Shown here: in pieces, positions 11,003-23,197 of the stretch
Layout: every line of letters starts with the position of its first letter
How positions within the stretch are numbered: position 1 is the first letter of the stretch
Source: Thuidium tamariscinum
Lineage: Eukaryota > Streptophyta > Bryopsida > Hypnales > Thuidiaceae
Reading direction: 5' to 3'
NCBI GenBank assembly: GCA_947034885.2
Contig: OX344749.2
Span: 49,381,682 to 49,445,681 of the forward strand
Length of the DNA stretch: 64,000 bases
Notes under the pieces: model-generated
Database searches by the model: none
What the model was told of the DNA's origin: nothing
What the model saw: the letters and a program-made list of their open reading frames with translations, nothing else
Program-made: the position numbers and the translations under genes

Positions 11003-12235
11003 GGCCAGGAATGTAAAAGACATTTGATGGCTGCTTGGCATCTTTTGCAGAGAGCTTTAGAATATTGGGTGTTGAGTCGTCAAATGGAGAAACCGTTCAA
11101 GGGAAGCACTTCGAATGCAAGAGTTCCAGAGGGCATTGAACTTGCTTCTTCATGTCACTTGGAAGGGGAATTCACTGCGGATTTAGTATCGTATCTAGCG
11201 TGGTTAGCAGCAGAGTAGGTAGTAGTCATTCCTTCATACGGTTGCTTCTGAATCCGTAGGTTTTGATGCCGCAGTTTTGTCGAAGGAAAAGACGGAGGTC
11301 TGAATTTGTGTGCGGTTTTTTGAGCGACAGCGACGTTGTCGTGGTGTTCGTATCTGTGTTCAGACTGCATCTTCCATGTAGTTCAGTTTCTTTTTGGACC
11401 TATTGAGGATTTATATTATGTAATGTAATGCTGGGTTTTTTCCTCAGTTTTCATTTGTGTGTTTGTTAGTGTCCTGTAAATGGCAGTTGATAACTGCCGT
11501 TGTGTTCACGGGAATGGGAAGTTTGTGCGCCCAGTGGTTGCAGCTTGCACCCAGGAGACGGCATCCGTGTTGTGCTGGCCGCCGTGGCTTCCCGCGCATT
11601 GTCTAACGCACAGACTTGTCGACAGTGCTTCATTCCCGCGAACTTGCACCCGATCCTTCTTCGGGCAACGTCCTCCTACATGTTTTCAGAAGTTCGTTCT
11701 TGCGTAGCCACAGATCTGGCCGTTCAAATTGCTCCCAATTTTTTTTGGAGATCCCATTGAATGTATTCGTACTTGTGACCGCTTGGATGTTTGCAGTTCT
11801 CATTTACCTAATTTTGTTGATTATACTAAACAAATTGGCTTGTATTTGAGTTGCCGAACCTTGCTGCATCAACTGCTTTGAATAGAACAAGGTATTGTAG
11901 GTTTTGTATTTCTATGAAGCAGATGTGGTACTTCATTTGGTAACAGACAAGTTTGTCGTTGAACTCTGAGGCAAATTTGCAAATTTGCTAGTCGTATTGC
12001 TGGTCTGAAGTCGAAATCAATGCAAAAGACCTGCTAGTTTTTCTCTGTTGACAACAGTTTTCAATGCAAAAGGATTTCCAGAATCATAGAATTAGCGGTT
12101 GAAAAATTTTCAGGTGATTCATAGAGTATTATACTGCAATTGAATCAATTCAGATTTACGTAATCAAACGCCGATTTCACTCGAGAGAATTTCAAAAACG
12201 GACACTAGTAACTACAATCCTGAACCGAAGAATAT
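11003..12235. other. piggyBac element 3' non-coding region
   Basis: Sequence between the transposase stop and the right terminal repeat. Several short frames exist (for example 11480-11849) but they overlap in different frames and show no domain. It probably holds the 3' UTR and subterminal transposase-binding sequence. Confidence 0.5.
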
Positions 12236-12252
12236 CCCATGTCACTTTGGGG
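12236..12252 (-). repeat. piggyBac right terminal inverted repeat
   Basis: Read inverted from 12252 it is CCCCAAAGTGACATGGG, matching the left end at 6810. TTAA follows at 12253-12256. Confidence 0.85.
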
Positions 12253-12387
12253 TTAAACACCCAATTTTTGAAACTGGCACAACATGATACTGATTTTGGT
12301 AGGTTCACTGATTTTTAATGGAACTCTTGAGGGGTACAGTTCATTTAGGAGATTTTTGGACTCTCAATGAAAGAAGTTCCATTGTTG

Positions 12388-12960
12388 CCAACTTTGACAC
12401 CCTCTTAAGGGCTGAAAAATAGGGATTTTGTCTTGGAATTTTTTTTAGAAGTTCATCTCTATGTTAGTAACAACCGTGCCAAATTTCATGAACAAAAGAC
12501 TTATAAAAAAAAGATATTCAAAGTCTACCAACATGTGTAGTTGAGAGAAAAATTTCACTTTTTTTCCCAACTTTGCCACCCTCCCAAGGATTGAGAATTC
12601 TTTTTGCCATAACTTTTTTTCCTAAAGAGCATATCTATATTGATAATATGCATACCAAATTTCAAATCCAAAACATTTTTATAAAAAGAGATTTTTGAAA
12701 TATGTCAATATATAGTAATAAGGGACAATTTTAGTAATGCCAACTTTGCCACCCTCCCAAGGATTGAGAGAAATTCTTTTTGGCGTGAAATTCCTTTGCA
12801 TGGAAACATCTCTATGCTGATAGTACATGTGCAAAATTTTAAGTTCCAAAGGCTTAGAAAAAAATCATTCTCACAACTACATTTCTTGGTAATTTTCAAA
12901 TATCTTTTTTTTGGTATAACTTTTGGACTTGAAATTTGGCATACATATTGCCAACTTAGA
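12388..12960 (+). repeat. Degenerate tandem repeat, unit about 175 bp, three units
   Basis: Units start at 12388, 12567 and 12740 with CCAACTTTG(A/C)CACCCTC followed by (T/C)(T/C)AAGG. Each then has a T-rich AACTTTT-type block and a CAAATTTCA-like block. Spacing is 179 and 173 bp. No coding potential. Confidence 0.6.
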
Positions 12961-12990
12961 GATGATGTCATGAAAAAAACTTCATCATAA

Positions 12991-15300
12991 ATAGATAATT
13001 TATAACCCTAAACCTGAAAACCAAAACTCCTTCAAACAATTTCCAATAAATTTTCATAGGAAGAAAAAAGGAATAGAAATCTAATCCAAGTTGTTTTGTA
13101 TTTGGGGGATGTTTTAGGAATTAATTAAAAAAATATTTACTTTGAAACACAATGATCACTATAAGCAACCACCTCCTAAAATGTAGAATGTTGATACATT
13201 GAAGAAAGCAAAGTTTACCTTTGTATCATAATTGCTTTTAGAGCATGGGATACTTTTAGAGCATGTTACTCATGATGTTATCTTAGGGTGATTCATTTTG
13301 ATAGCTTGCTATGCTTATAAATTGATGAAGGTCTCAATTTGATAATACTTAAATAAATCCTCCTTCCCAATCTCTCAAAGAATTTGTTCAAAGTTTGATA
13401 ATATATTTCATCTTTAAATTGTCACTACCTTCACCTTACACTCCTAATGTATATTAATAAATGCATTTTGTATACTTGATATATCAAATTGTAGGATTCT
13501 TAATATTTCATATATAGCCAACAATATTAAAAAGGTATGACAAAAATTACAATATGATTTCAAGAAATTTAAATCAATTACAAACTTTATCATCAATACA
13601 TTATTAATCTATAAACTTTCTATCCCTACTATAGTTTATAAGATTTTCTTAAATGCTCTTGAATACTCTTCAATGTTATTTTTTTTACAATGACATCTTA
13701 AGAGTACCTTTTCTTTGATTGATTCTTACTACATTCCCTCATAAAATGCCAAATGTCCTCAATCTTTATATTTTCATTTTATAAAAAAATTATACTATTG
13801 AAGTGTATTAACAATGAAAGAGATAAAATCTTAAATTAAAAATCTGAATAGTGCCATATAATTAACAAATAAAAAGTGTGCATATAATCATTACACTTAG
13901 AGTGTTACATTTCAACCCATTACAACAAATTTCAATATTTCATATGTAGCTAGTCAATATTGTATTCATTATCATGTAAAAATCAAGTGGAGTTCAAAAA
14001 TTTAGTGCTTGATGCAATTTTATTATCTCCATTATATCAATTGTCACTAATATTAGTCACTTCTATTTAAAGAATTAGTGACATTAACCAAATGAGACAT
14101 TTACTTTCAAATATAATGTCTAAATGACTATCTACCTAAACACAACATTGGAATATTGAGAATTGGTACTAATTTAAAATTAATAAGCATGCACTTATAA
14201 CACTATTGTCCTAATGCGAGCCCATCTTTATGGATTCTTTTTTATGCAAAATATCGGTGATATGCAATCATTCATCTAGTTTTGATTAAAAGATTTAAGG
14301 TTCAAATTTATAGAAGATCTTTGTGATTGCAATCATATATAGCATAATCATAGTGACTTTAGTCATATGTGAATTAATAAGCTTTAGATATTCTTTAATC
14401 TTTTTAAACATATTCAAATAATACTCACAAATATACATTGGAATTGCCATAAATACATACATAATAAGACTTTGAATATATATATGAAGCTTATATATAT
14501 TTCAAGCAAGCAATCAAACATGACACACATATTGCACATAATATATGCAAATACAATAACCATAATAAACTAGCAGTTAAAACTGCTATAATTTTAATTT
14601 GTCATTAAATAAATAACACCAAACAACTAGTTGGAATGAAAAAAAAATTCATCCACCTTCCTAATATATATTCAACTCCTTAAAAAACAACTCTACATCC
14701 ACCAACATCCTCTCCACCATCACTTTCTTCGTCACTCTCCAAAGTGGTGGTAAACTAAAGTCATTTTCATCATCAGAAAGGAAATCATTGAGGTTAAGAA
14801 CCTGAAAAATGTCTCCCACATCAGCCATCGCCTTCCACTTTAATTTTTAGTCCACTTCCCCTACAACCATCATTTTGATTTCTACAAACAATTAGTTGTT
14901 ATACATACACAAGCAACACACAATTATATTAATATCAAACAAACAACTCCAAAATTTCATGAAAATCCAAGCTCACCACATTAAATTGCCCATCATCATG
15001 ATTCCATTACATTTCATTCATATACACATGATAGCGAAATCTTTGTTCCAACGATCCTAAATCCTTGTGGTGCCCTAAATTACATGTTCAATTTTTTTGG
15101 CAAAGGAGGCAATTTTCACCACCTCTTTGGTCTAATGGTATCCTAAAGCATATTTTAAATTTATTGCAAAGAGGTGGCGGAGACCGCCACCCCTTTGCCC
15201 TGATGGTGGTCTAATCAAAATGACCAAATTTTTGCAAAGAGGTGGAAGAGCCCCTAAGCCTTAAACCCTAAACATGCTTAAATTTTTGTAAGTCATGGCG
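12991..15300. other. Gene-free AT-rich stretch
   Basis: Very AT-rich, with no supported gene, RNA or complete mobile element. From about 15090 the composition changes to CCACC/GGTGG-rich sequence leading into the minisatellite. Confidence 0.5.
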
Positions 15301-15417
15301 GCCCCACCACCACATTCTCTCAATGCTAATTGGTGATGGTGAAGGTTACCACTACCCTATACTAATTTTTATTTTATGTTCCTAGCCATCACCACCACTT
15401 TCTCCATGTCCAACTTT

Positions 15418-15436
15418 GGGGGGGGGGGGGGGGGGG
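15418..15436 (+). repeat. Poly-G run of about 19
   Basis: An uninterrupted run of about 19 G on the plus strand. It lies within a GGTGGTG/CACCACC-rich tract and could form G-quadruplex structure; run length is error-prone in sequencing. Confidence 0.7.
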
Positions 15437-15639
15437 TGAAGGTCACCACTACATTCCTATGTTCAATTTTTAGATGGTAGAGACCATCCCCACCCCCCTC
15501 TCTATGTGCAATTTTTTGTGGTGGTGAGGGTCACCACCACTTTCCTATGTTCAATTTTTGAATGGTGGTGGCCATCTCCACCCCCTTTCCATGTGCAATT
15601 TGGGATGGTGGAGAGGGTCACCACCACCTTCCTATGTTC

Positions 15640-16034
15640 AATTTTTGGGTGGTGGTGACCGTCTCCACCCCCTTCCTCATATTCAATTTTGGGTGGTGGT
15701 GACGGTCACCACCACCACCATGCTAATTTTCATTTTGCATCCCCACCACCTTTCCCATGTTCATTTTTTGGTAGTAGTAACGGTCACTACCACCACCATG
15801 CTAATTTTCATTTTGCATCCCCACCACCTTTCCCATGTTCATTTTTTGGTAGTAGTGACGGTCACCACCACCACCATGCTAATTTTCATTTTGCATCCCC
15901 ACCACCTTTTCCATGTTCATTTTTTGGTAGTAGTGACGGTCACCACCACCACCATGCTAATTTTCAATTTGTCCCCCACTTTCACCACCACTATGCTAAT
16001 TTTTACTTTGGCCCCCATTTTCACCACTACCAGG
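15640..16034 (+). repeat. 78-bp minisatellite with preserved frame
   Basis: Units beginning at the GCTAATTTTCA motif recur at 15722, 15800, 15878 and 15956, exactly 78 bp apart, with more degenerate relatives on both sides from about 15300. Because 78 is a multiple of three, two plus-strand frames stay open across the array (15558-16130 and 15689-16042). One of them reads as a 26-residue His/Pro/Phe-rich repeat. There is no other sign of a gene, so I read the open frames as a by-product of the repeat. Confidence 0.8.
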
Positions 16035-16071
16035 TACTATGAGGGGAGGCACCACCACTCCCCTCATAGTA
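16035..16071. repeat. Perfect 14-bp stem hairpin
   Basis: TACTATGAGGGGAG (16035-16048) pairs with CTCCCCTCATAGTA (16058-16071) across a 9-base loop. It closes the minisatellite on its right. No transcription unit points to a terminator role. Confidence 0.6.
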
Positions 16072-16149
16072 TTCTCTATGGGATTCAGCAGCCCCCCCCC
16101 CCATTTGTTGCATTAACCGAGGTTAGATGAGTTTTTTTTAGAAGACAAC

Positions 16150-16515
16150 CCATCCAGGAGGAGCATAGGGAGTGAGCATCGGGTGTGACCGGCCATCAGG
16201 AGTGGTGTCGACCTGCCAATTCCCAACTTACAGACGCCAGCTAGCGAACCCACCCTTCCCTCCCTCCATCTAGTCTGTCAATGGTGTAGAGGGCCCAGAT
16301 GGAGGGAGCCCTCCTTCAAACTCGAGATTGTCTGGAGACGAGGCCAGGTGGCCCTCCGACTCCTCTAAGGATGCACACGCGGAAACAAGGGCCAGAGGTT
16401 GGAGGTCTACCCGGAGGTCCAGCATTGATCGATTGACATAATGGAGCTCTCCAGACCTCTAGGAATCAGAGGTCCGGGGCTCTGATGGAGTCTGGCTCTT
16501 AGAGACGTCTGACGT
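16150..16515. repeat. GC-rich dispersed repeat, copy 2 (inverted to copy 1)
   Basis: Inverted relative of 6342-6800. It carries the same blocks in reverse order and complement, including GTCCGGGGCTCTGATGGAG near 16470 and CCCTCCTTCAAACTCGAG near 16310. No gene is recognisable in it. Confidence 0.55.
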
Positions 16516-16522
16516 TTTAGGT

Positions 16523-16630
16523 GAAATCTCAACTTTTCATCCCTTTAACTTTCCACTTTTTCGTTGAAACCTCAACTTTTCGTCCCTTTAACTTTCTACT
16601 TTTTTTTATTGGAACCTCAACCCTTAAACC
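16523..16630 (+). repeat. Short tandem repeat, unit about 43-46 bp
   Basis: About 2.4 units starting at 16523, 16566 and 16612. Each reads GAAA(T/C)CTCAACTTTTC(A/G)T followed by CCCTTTAACTTTC. The third is partial. Confidence 0.6.
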
Positions 16631-16710
16631 CTTGACCTTTCAGGATTTCTTCCTCATTTTTTAAGGACTTTTTCTCTAAAATAAAAAGTTTTATTGGGTG
16701 TTAAGCATCG

Positions 16711-17115
16711 TAAGGTAGAACCACCTATAACCAATTGGCCTTCCATAGCCAACCTAATGATGGATGGATTTCCAACCAAGGTTAGAATGAGTTTTTTTCT
16801 CATTTTTAAAGTTGGGACTAAAAGTTCATGGCACATGTTCCAAAGTAGTGTGCAAAAAAATAGAAAAGAGTGAGTAAAAATGTAGTTTTTTGTGTGATCA
16901 AAATTAGAAGACTTTGTAGATTGGCATTTGGTCAAGCACACTTTATGCCTTCCAAAATTCATAGTAATTTCAATTCATGTGATAAAATTACCAAAGTTTT
17001 TGCAATCTCCATCATTTTTATCTTTACATCTTTGAAAAGTATTTGTTTTACTTTACACTACACTAAATCATGCCTAAAATACCTTAAATGATCGGTTACG
17101 GGTGGTTCTACCTTA
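16711..17115. mobile_element. R1 dispersed repeat, copy 2, with terminal inverted repeats
   Basis: The ends are inverted repeats: TAAGGTAGAACCACC at the left and GGTGGTTCTACCTTA at the right. The interior matches 3715-4099 and parts of 29700-30669. At about 405 bp and with no coding sequence it behaves as a non-autonomous DNA element. I could not find a convincing target-site duplication, so the superfamily is open. Confidence 0.6.
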
Positions 17116-20100
17116 GTTGCATACCAAATTTAGCTAATAATGTGATCTCTCCTTCAATTGAGTGACTGATTGCATTATCTTATTGATTCAAAGTAGGTCA
17201 TTCAAAACTTGTATTTTAGTTCATTTGTAGCTTTCTTGTTTCTGAGTGATAAAATGAATCTAAAACTTTATTTGCTTGGATTACATGTAAAGAAATATAT
17301 ATTCAAGACAATTATATATGATAATTAAACCTTGAAGGATTCAAGCATATTTCAAGCACAAATTGGAGAAAATTGTCACTTATCAAGGTAGTGAGAAAAA
17401 TTGAATTTTTTTTTCAAATTCAAATGTATAAAATTGTACTATTTGAATGTGTGGAAAAATTTCAAAGACTTTGACTACACAAATTGAAGTTAGAAGAAAA
17501 AACTCATTTTTTTCTTGTCTTGCCTAATAAGGCCAATAGACTTTAATTCTTAAAGTGAGTTTTTTACACTATATATATGTATATAGATTTCTTTTTAAAA
17601 ATTTCCTCTTGTATCATATAAATTACATTCTTTTCAAGTTTCAAAATTATAAAAAGAGTTTTGTACATACTACTCAAACCTACCTAAGTTGATTCAAAAG
17701 ATTTAAGGCTATGTAATGTTACTTTTGAAATGAGCACCCAATTGGAAATAAATAGTAAAATCACAAAGGGGGTACATGTTCAAACCTTGTATCAAAAGTT
17801 GATGAACACCTACTAAAAATTGACTTTATATACACCTACCTAAGATCATTTGTGTATATTCAATGGTTTTTTGTTCCTTTAGGGATTGAAAAAAAGTTTA
17901 TATATTTCTGAATAGTTTAAATATTCTTGATTTTTACCTTATCACAAATTTGAAGCACTCGTATTTAACTTGATATTAATTATTCTAGCATGATTCAAAG
18001 TAAAAACAAAACTAGAGAAGAATGAATATAGATTTTAGTGTACATAATAATAATTTGAAGTCAATAAAATTGCAAAACCTTAAACTTCAAAAATTTTAGA
18101 CCCATGAATGACCTTCAAAAGACAGTTGGACTATTCATGATAATTATCTATACAAATTGCTTGAAGACATCCTTCTTGACCTTTTAAATTAACTTTTAAA
18201 ATATTTTTATGTTTAGTAGCCCAAAAGTACTCCAAAATATTCATTTCTTCAACAAGGTCAAAATCTTCATCAATATTTACTTTTTAACAAATCCAACATT
18301 AGGATCCTTTGCATAATTGTTCAAGTACAATTTTCCAAATTGTAGAGTAAATATCTACATTAATTGCAAGTTCAATGTGTCCAAACTTTAAAATATAGGC
18401 ATTTATAGCCCTTCCAAAAGCAATCAAGATTTGTCTTTCAACAATTATAGAAAAAAAATACACATAACTTTTGCATTATAGTCAATAAGTTGAAAAAGTC
18501 TTTAGAACATATAAAAAATTTAACTAGAAAACTTTCATCTTAATTTAAAACAATTTAATCCAGAAGGCATTACTGAATGAAAGATAAAACTAATATGCTG
18601 ATATTTCTTGAAAGAATTTGAGAATTGATAATCCAATGGTGAGAATGTTTTAGACTCCAAGCATCAAGAAATATAATAGTGTGCTCTCAAACCAACCCTC
18701 TTCTTCAAACTACCATCTAAAAGGCTCTAAAATGGATATGTGATGATCAAAGAATGAAGTATTGGTTATGTCAAATCATAATAAGGTTTGGTTCATACTT
18801 TTTCAATGTTAGTTCAAGAGCCTTGGTGGTTTCATTTCTAATTTAGTGGATAGGTGTTCACTGAATTTTTTCAAAATAATTAGCAATCCAACAACCTTCT
18901 TATAAGTATACTAAAAAAATCTAAAATAATGATTAACTCAAGAATCCATTTATATTTTAGTAAGGGTCACATTTAGGAACCTTCTCTATTACTTCTTGCA
19001 TCTTGCAACTCTTATTTTTGGTAAAGTCATATCTTTTTTCAAATTGCATGAATGTAGGTTTTGCAAGGTCTACAAGTTATGAATAGGTTCCTATAGTAAA
19101 TTTCTTTGAAAATTTATAATTAATTTAAAATTAATTCATAAATGCTCAAAAAAAATGAAACCACTTATATTAGATTCTACGTCAATTTGTCTTACAACAA
19201 AAAAAACAAAAAAACTTTCAGATATCTAAAACCTATAAAAAGGCCAACCAACTCTCAAAGAACTGCTTTATGAGCACAATACCTTAGTGACTATGACTCA
19301 TTTTCATAAAATGATAGTAGGAACATTGGCCTTATTAATATGACCTTTTGTAATATCACATTCACTCTATTCAATCCTTAGGAATAGACATACACCATAT
19401 TTTTGTAGTTTAAGGTGCCATGCCAAATTTTGATTTTAGTTTTTTCTTAATTATGATTTTTTTTTAATTTGCACTTTTGGAGATGGTTGTCGAAAGTCTA
19501 GCAACCAAATTATGAGACCCCAAAATTTCTCTAATAGAATAGGCCTACAATACCTCTAATTAAAATAATACATTAAAATTAGAATTCACAAATAGTTTAT
19601 CAAACCCAATGAACCATTAATAAAAGTATAAAATTAAACCCCAAAAGGTGAATTCAATTAGGATGGTCTACCTACAATTTCATTGAAATACAAACTACAC
19701 TAAAAAATCTATTCTAAGAGCGAAGTATATTAGTAAAATAGAAATAGAAAATGGATGTAACTTGCAATTGTTGAGATACCATTGTAGCAAGAACATAATC
19801 TAAGTAGCTAGTAGAATCTCCAATGACTAAAATATATTTGCTCTTGGTGCTAAAAGTGTTCTTTCTAAGGGTCTTAGGAATGAATTTAGACATATCTTTG
19901 GACCAAATTCATATTGCAAACATCACCCCTAAGTCCCTAACACCAAGTGTGAATATACCTTAACTCAAAAAAATGTACAAAATGCACATTCCATCACCAT
20001 TACAATTTTTACTAATATTTTTGACCATAACCTTCATCAACATTCACATCATCTAACCCGCATGAGTCTTCACAACAACAAATTTAAAAACAAACCAAAT

Positions 20101-20649
20101 AAGATAGAACAACCTAATGTTCCATAGTCACCCATTAGCAATTCCCAACATCTATTGGACCTTCCCATTTGCATCAATCACCCACCAATTACCTACAATT
20201 TTAGCAACCCTTTAGAATCATTACAAGGCACTTAAAGAGGAGACACATCAACATATGGTTTAGCATAGGGCTATTTATGCTTTACCAATTTAATCTCAAC
20301 AAACTTTGAAAATCATAGAAGATTTATTTCTTATTAGAATGTCTTGATAGTCTACTTGCAAATGGTTTCTCTCAAACTAAGAAGAATACATGAAAAATAA
20401 CTTCTTCAATATACTTAAATAGAAAATCTATTTTATAATAGGCATGTTCAATATTTTATACAATCAACAAAAGTCTTTACATTCACTGATGATGTATATC
20501 TATAAAACATTCATCCCTAGTATTAGAAGGTCATTTTTGTCATGAGCCATCTCTATCTCCGTACCATTGTAATCATAAATGCAATTTTTGAGTTCTCTTG
20601 AGCCTAGTCTATCGCTAATTTGGGGTCTATAAGTTGTTAAACATTTGTT
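17116..20649. other. Gene-free AT-rich stretch
   Basis: About 3.5 kb without a supported gene. There is no long frame on either strand and no complete element that I can delimit. Confidence 0.5.
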
Positions 20650-21069
20650 TTATGCAATGGGTGGTTCAACTTCTTCATAACTATAATCGGCAAAAGGTGG
20701 ATATGAAGTTGGATATAAAGGTGGATTTGTAGTAATTTGGGGAGGTTTGTTTTCCCATGGTGTATAATAAGGTTGTTGATAATCATCCCAAAACAAAGGT
20801 GGAAGAGCAAAAGATGGCTCAGGTGCTTGTATAGGTGCTAGAATTGGATCTGGAAAAAAGTACACATAGTTTGTTGAGTTTGACCTTTGGCTATAATCAA
20901 TACCTGGTGTACGTCGTAGGAAAGGATGATTGCGTTCAGCATCTGGAGTCATCCTTAATTTAAAGGCAAAATCACCATCCAAGAATTGAAATGTCGGAGG
21001 GGATAATGGGCCCCATTTCCTATTATAATTCTTCCTACAACAAGCACCTTCATTTGCCCCTGTACATCC
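20650..21069 (-). CDS. Hypothetical Pro/Tyr-rich frame, no usual start
   Basis: An open frame of about 138 codons ending at the stop 20650-20652 and open upstream to a stop near 21070-21072. No ATG lies near its beginning, so it would be a last exon or a fragment. The first part has a Cys-Cys pair with basic residues (GACCRKNYNRKWGPLSPP). The tail is rich in Pro and Tyr and ends YSYEEVEPPIA. It is isolated in AT-rich repeat-like DNA and I do not recognise a family. It may be the end of a mobile-element or captured gene. Confidence 0.3.
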   Translation of the reverse strand, partial: GCTGANEGACCRKNYNRKWGPLSPPTFQFLDGDFAFKLRMTPDAERNHPFLRRTPGIDYSQRSNSTNYVYFFPDPILAPIQAPEPSFALPPLFWDDYQQPYYTPWENKPPQITTNPPLYPTSYPPFADYSYEEVEPPIA

Positions 21070-21072
21070 TCA

Positions 21073-21952
21073 ATCAACATGGAAATTCAATTCAATTTAA
21101 ATGGCTAAAAAGGTAAATTCAAGATAAGACCAACATACATTGACTTCTTATAATCACTTAGGTATTCTAAATTTCCAAAAAAGTGAAGATGTATTGTATT
21201 TAATTCTAAGAAAAATTTACTTTCTAAGCAAATTGCTAAGTGCAAATGAAAATTGACCTACTTTTGTGAATCTTTGATATCATTACATTCAAATTCCAAC
21301 AACTCATATCTTATCCATTGCATTCAAAGGGACACATGAATAACTTATGTATATCATATCCTTGAAGCAAATTTTATTGAGAACATATAAGAAAAATTCT
21401 AGCTTATTCAATTTTTAAGGGGGCTTTGAATATGAACTAATTTCTTTTTTAATTGAATATTAAGAAGAGAGTCATCTCCCATACATTAGAACCATAGACA
21501 TTCAACAAATTTTGAATGGAATGAACACAATTGATGATTCAATCCACCTTCCAATTCTTTTTGTCATGGCATATAAATAATTTTTGTGAAGGTTGACAAC
21601 TCCTTCAAATCTATTTTTTTCTTTCAAAAATAAAATGTTGATATAATAAATCATGGAAGTTCTTTTAGATTTGCAATTAAAAGAATTGTAAATGATTGGT
21701 TGTAAGGCAATATTACAAGTTGGTATAAACAAATGACACAAGCACCTTTTCAATGTGGTGAGGTTGTCATAGTAGTGGTGATGTTCTAGGACAACCGAAC
21801 TTTATTACTTGTTATAAAAAAATTGTGCAAAGGAATCCAAATATATTGATTTATCTTAATAGGACATGTGACATTAATTTACCAAAATTACACTCTTTCA
21901 AAAATTACTATATTGTACTCATTTCTACCTCAAAATTAATACTTGCAAGACA
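21073..21952. other. Gene-free AT-rich stretch
   Basis: No supported gene or element is seen. Confidence 0.45.
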
Positions 21953-22237
21953 CTAAGTTTGCACTGACATCCTTATTTGCACCCTCATTGATACGATAAA
22001 TCGGCACAGCTCCCCCAAATAGTGGTAGTATGCACAGTCCCCACAACCTTCATACTCTTCCATTTGGTCGATGAGGTGAAGTCGAGTGGAAGACCAAGGC
22101 CTGGGTGGATTTCTCACACCCTTGTCCGCCGTTTGTCTCAACAGGTCCATTGACATCAATACCCCTGCAAAAGTTACAAGGGATGCAAAGACAACACAAC
22201 CAAACTTGAAAAACAACTGCCTGCTCAGATACACCAT
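21953..22237 (-). CDS. Hypothetical small membrane protein (94 aa)
   Basis: An ATG-started frame. Residues about 8-30 are hydrophobic (FKFGCVVFASLVTFAGVL), fitting a signal anchor. The rest is soluble with a Cys cluster (EGCGDCAYYHYLGELC). Composition is closer to exons than to the AT-rich DNA on its left. It lies on the same strand as the methionyl-tRNA synthetase and about 960 bases downstream of its stop. No family is recognised, and it could be one exon of a longer gene or chance. Confidence 0.3.
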   Translation of the reverse strand: MVYLSRQLFFKFGCVVFASLVTFAGVLMSMDLLRQTADKGVRNPPRPWSSTRLHLIDQMEEYEGCGDCAYYHYLGELCRFIVSMRVQIRMSVQT

Positions 22238-23197
22238 TCTTCATTCACTGCAAGAATACCAATAACATTCACTGTGCTGTTGCCACAACCAAAGTACAAG
22301 TCAAGCTAATCTTCTAATTCATAAAAGCTTCAAAATTCAGTAAATCTCACAACACAGGTCCAAATCCCACGACCCAAAACCCATGCACCCCTCCTTTCAG
22401 AGTGCTTTCAGATGGAAACACGAACACAACCTGCGAACTAACGGTGGTGCAGGAGATTCTACTGTAACAAACAAAACAAAACTAACAGCTTCACTTGAGG
22501 CAGGGATTGCCTGAACCGACAAAGCAACTACCTACCTTTTCAGTCCAGGCCAAGAATGTGCAGCTTAAACAGAAGAGCTCGATCTCCATAGCCAACTGGA
22601 ACAAGAGCTTGTCTTGCAAAGGTCTATCCAGAAGGAACCCCGTGGATGATTCTGTATGGAAGAATGAGGCTGAATTTGTGATGATTTACACGCTAAGTCT
22701 TCATCACTATCTGCAACAGTCTTACTACAAGGGCACTACACTTTGTACTTGCACTGATTTTGAGCACACATGATGAGAAAGGTAAACACAACAAGAGCAT
22801 GACTGGATTGTAGTGAATTTTCGGTTGGGTTTGAGCTTCATGTGACTTGCTGGAACACGGAAGAAAAAGTTAGTTCCCGGGTAGGTGTACGAAGTATCTT
22901 ATCACCTCCTTGCCACGACATGTACTAGAGCTCATCCTGTAACTGCCAAGAGAGTAGGCATGAAGGAAGAGGAAATAGAGATGAAGTTAGGTTCCAACAA
23001 TATTGCTGAGAGCGACTGTCTCTATAGTCAATACCGTAGATTCTTCCAAGTTGCACTTCCAAGTCACAGATCTGAAGTCATAAATGTTCAGATCTAGAAT
23101 ACCGCAATAATGTTTGGAGGGCACAGCACCTTTCCAATCAAGTTCAATCTCTATTGTAAACACTAGAAGTTTACACTAGAAGTTTCAACAGATATCT
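22238..23197. other. 3' flank of the methionyl-tRNA synthetase gene
   Basis: Moderate-GC sequence with only short, featureless frames. It probably includes the 3' UTR of the minus-strand synthetase gene next to 23197. A short direct repeat (TTTACACTAGAAG/TTACACTAGAAG) lies at about 23158-23184. Confidence 0.4.

Larger units (their letters stand above)
6810..12252 (+). mobile_element. piggyBac-superfamily DNA transposon, 5.4 kb, near-complete
   Basis: The element is flanked by TTAA at 6806-6809 and 12253-12256. Its ends match as inverted repeats: left CCCCAAAATGACATCGGG, right (inverted) CCCCAAAGTGACATGGG, differing by one substitution and a small change near base 15. A subterminal hairpin, GGACA-GAAAG-TGTCC, sits at 6827-6841. 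Inside lies one long transposase frame (7571-11002) with the family's DDD residues. TTAA target duplication and a DDE_Tnp_1_7-type transposase define piggyBac. Both ends are preserved and the coding region has one stop, so insertion looks fairly recent. The segment 11003-12252 shows no further gene. Confidence 0.88.

Noticed and set aside
15558-16130. Open frames of 190 and 117 codons encoding His/Pro-rich repeats
   Set aside because: They exist because the 78-bp repeat unit is a multiple of three; there is no other coding evidence, so they are described as a minisatellite.
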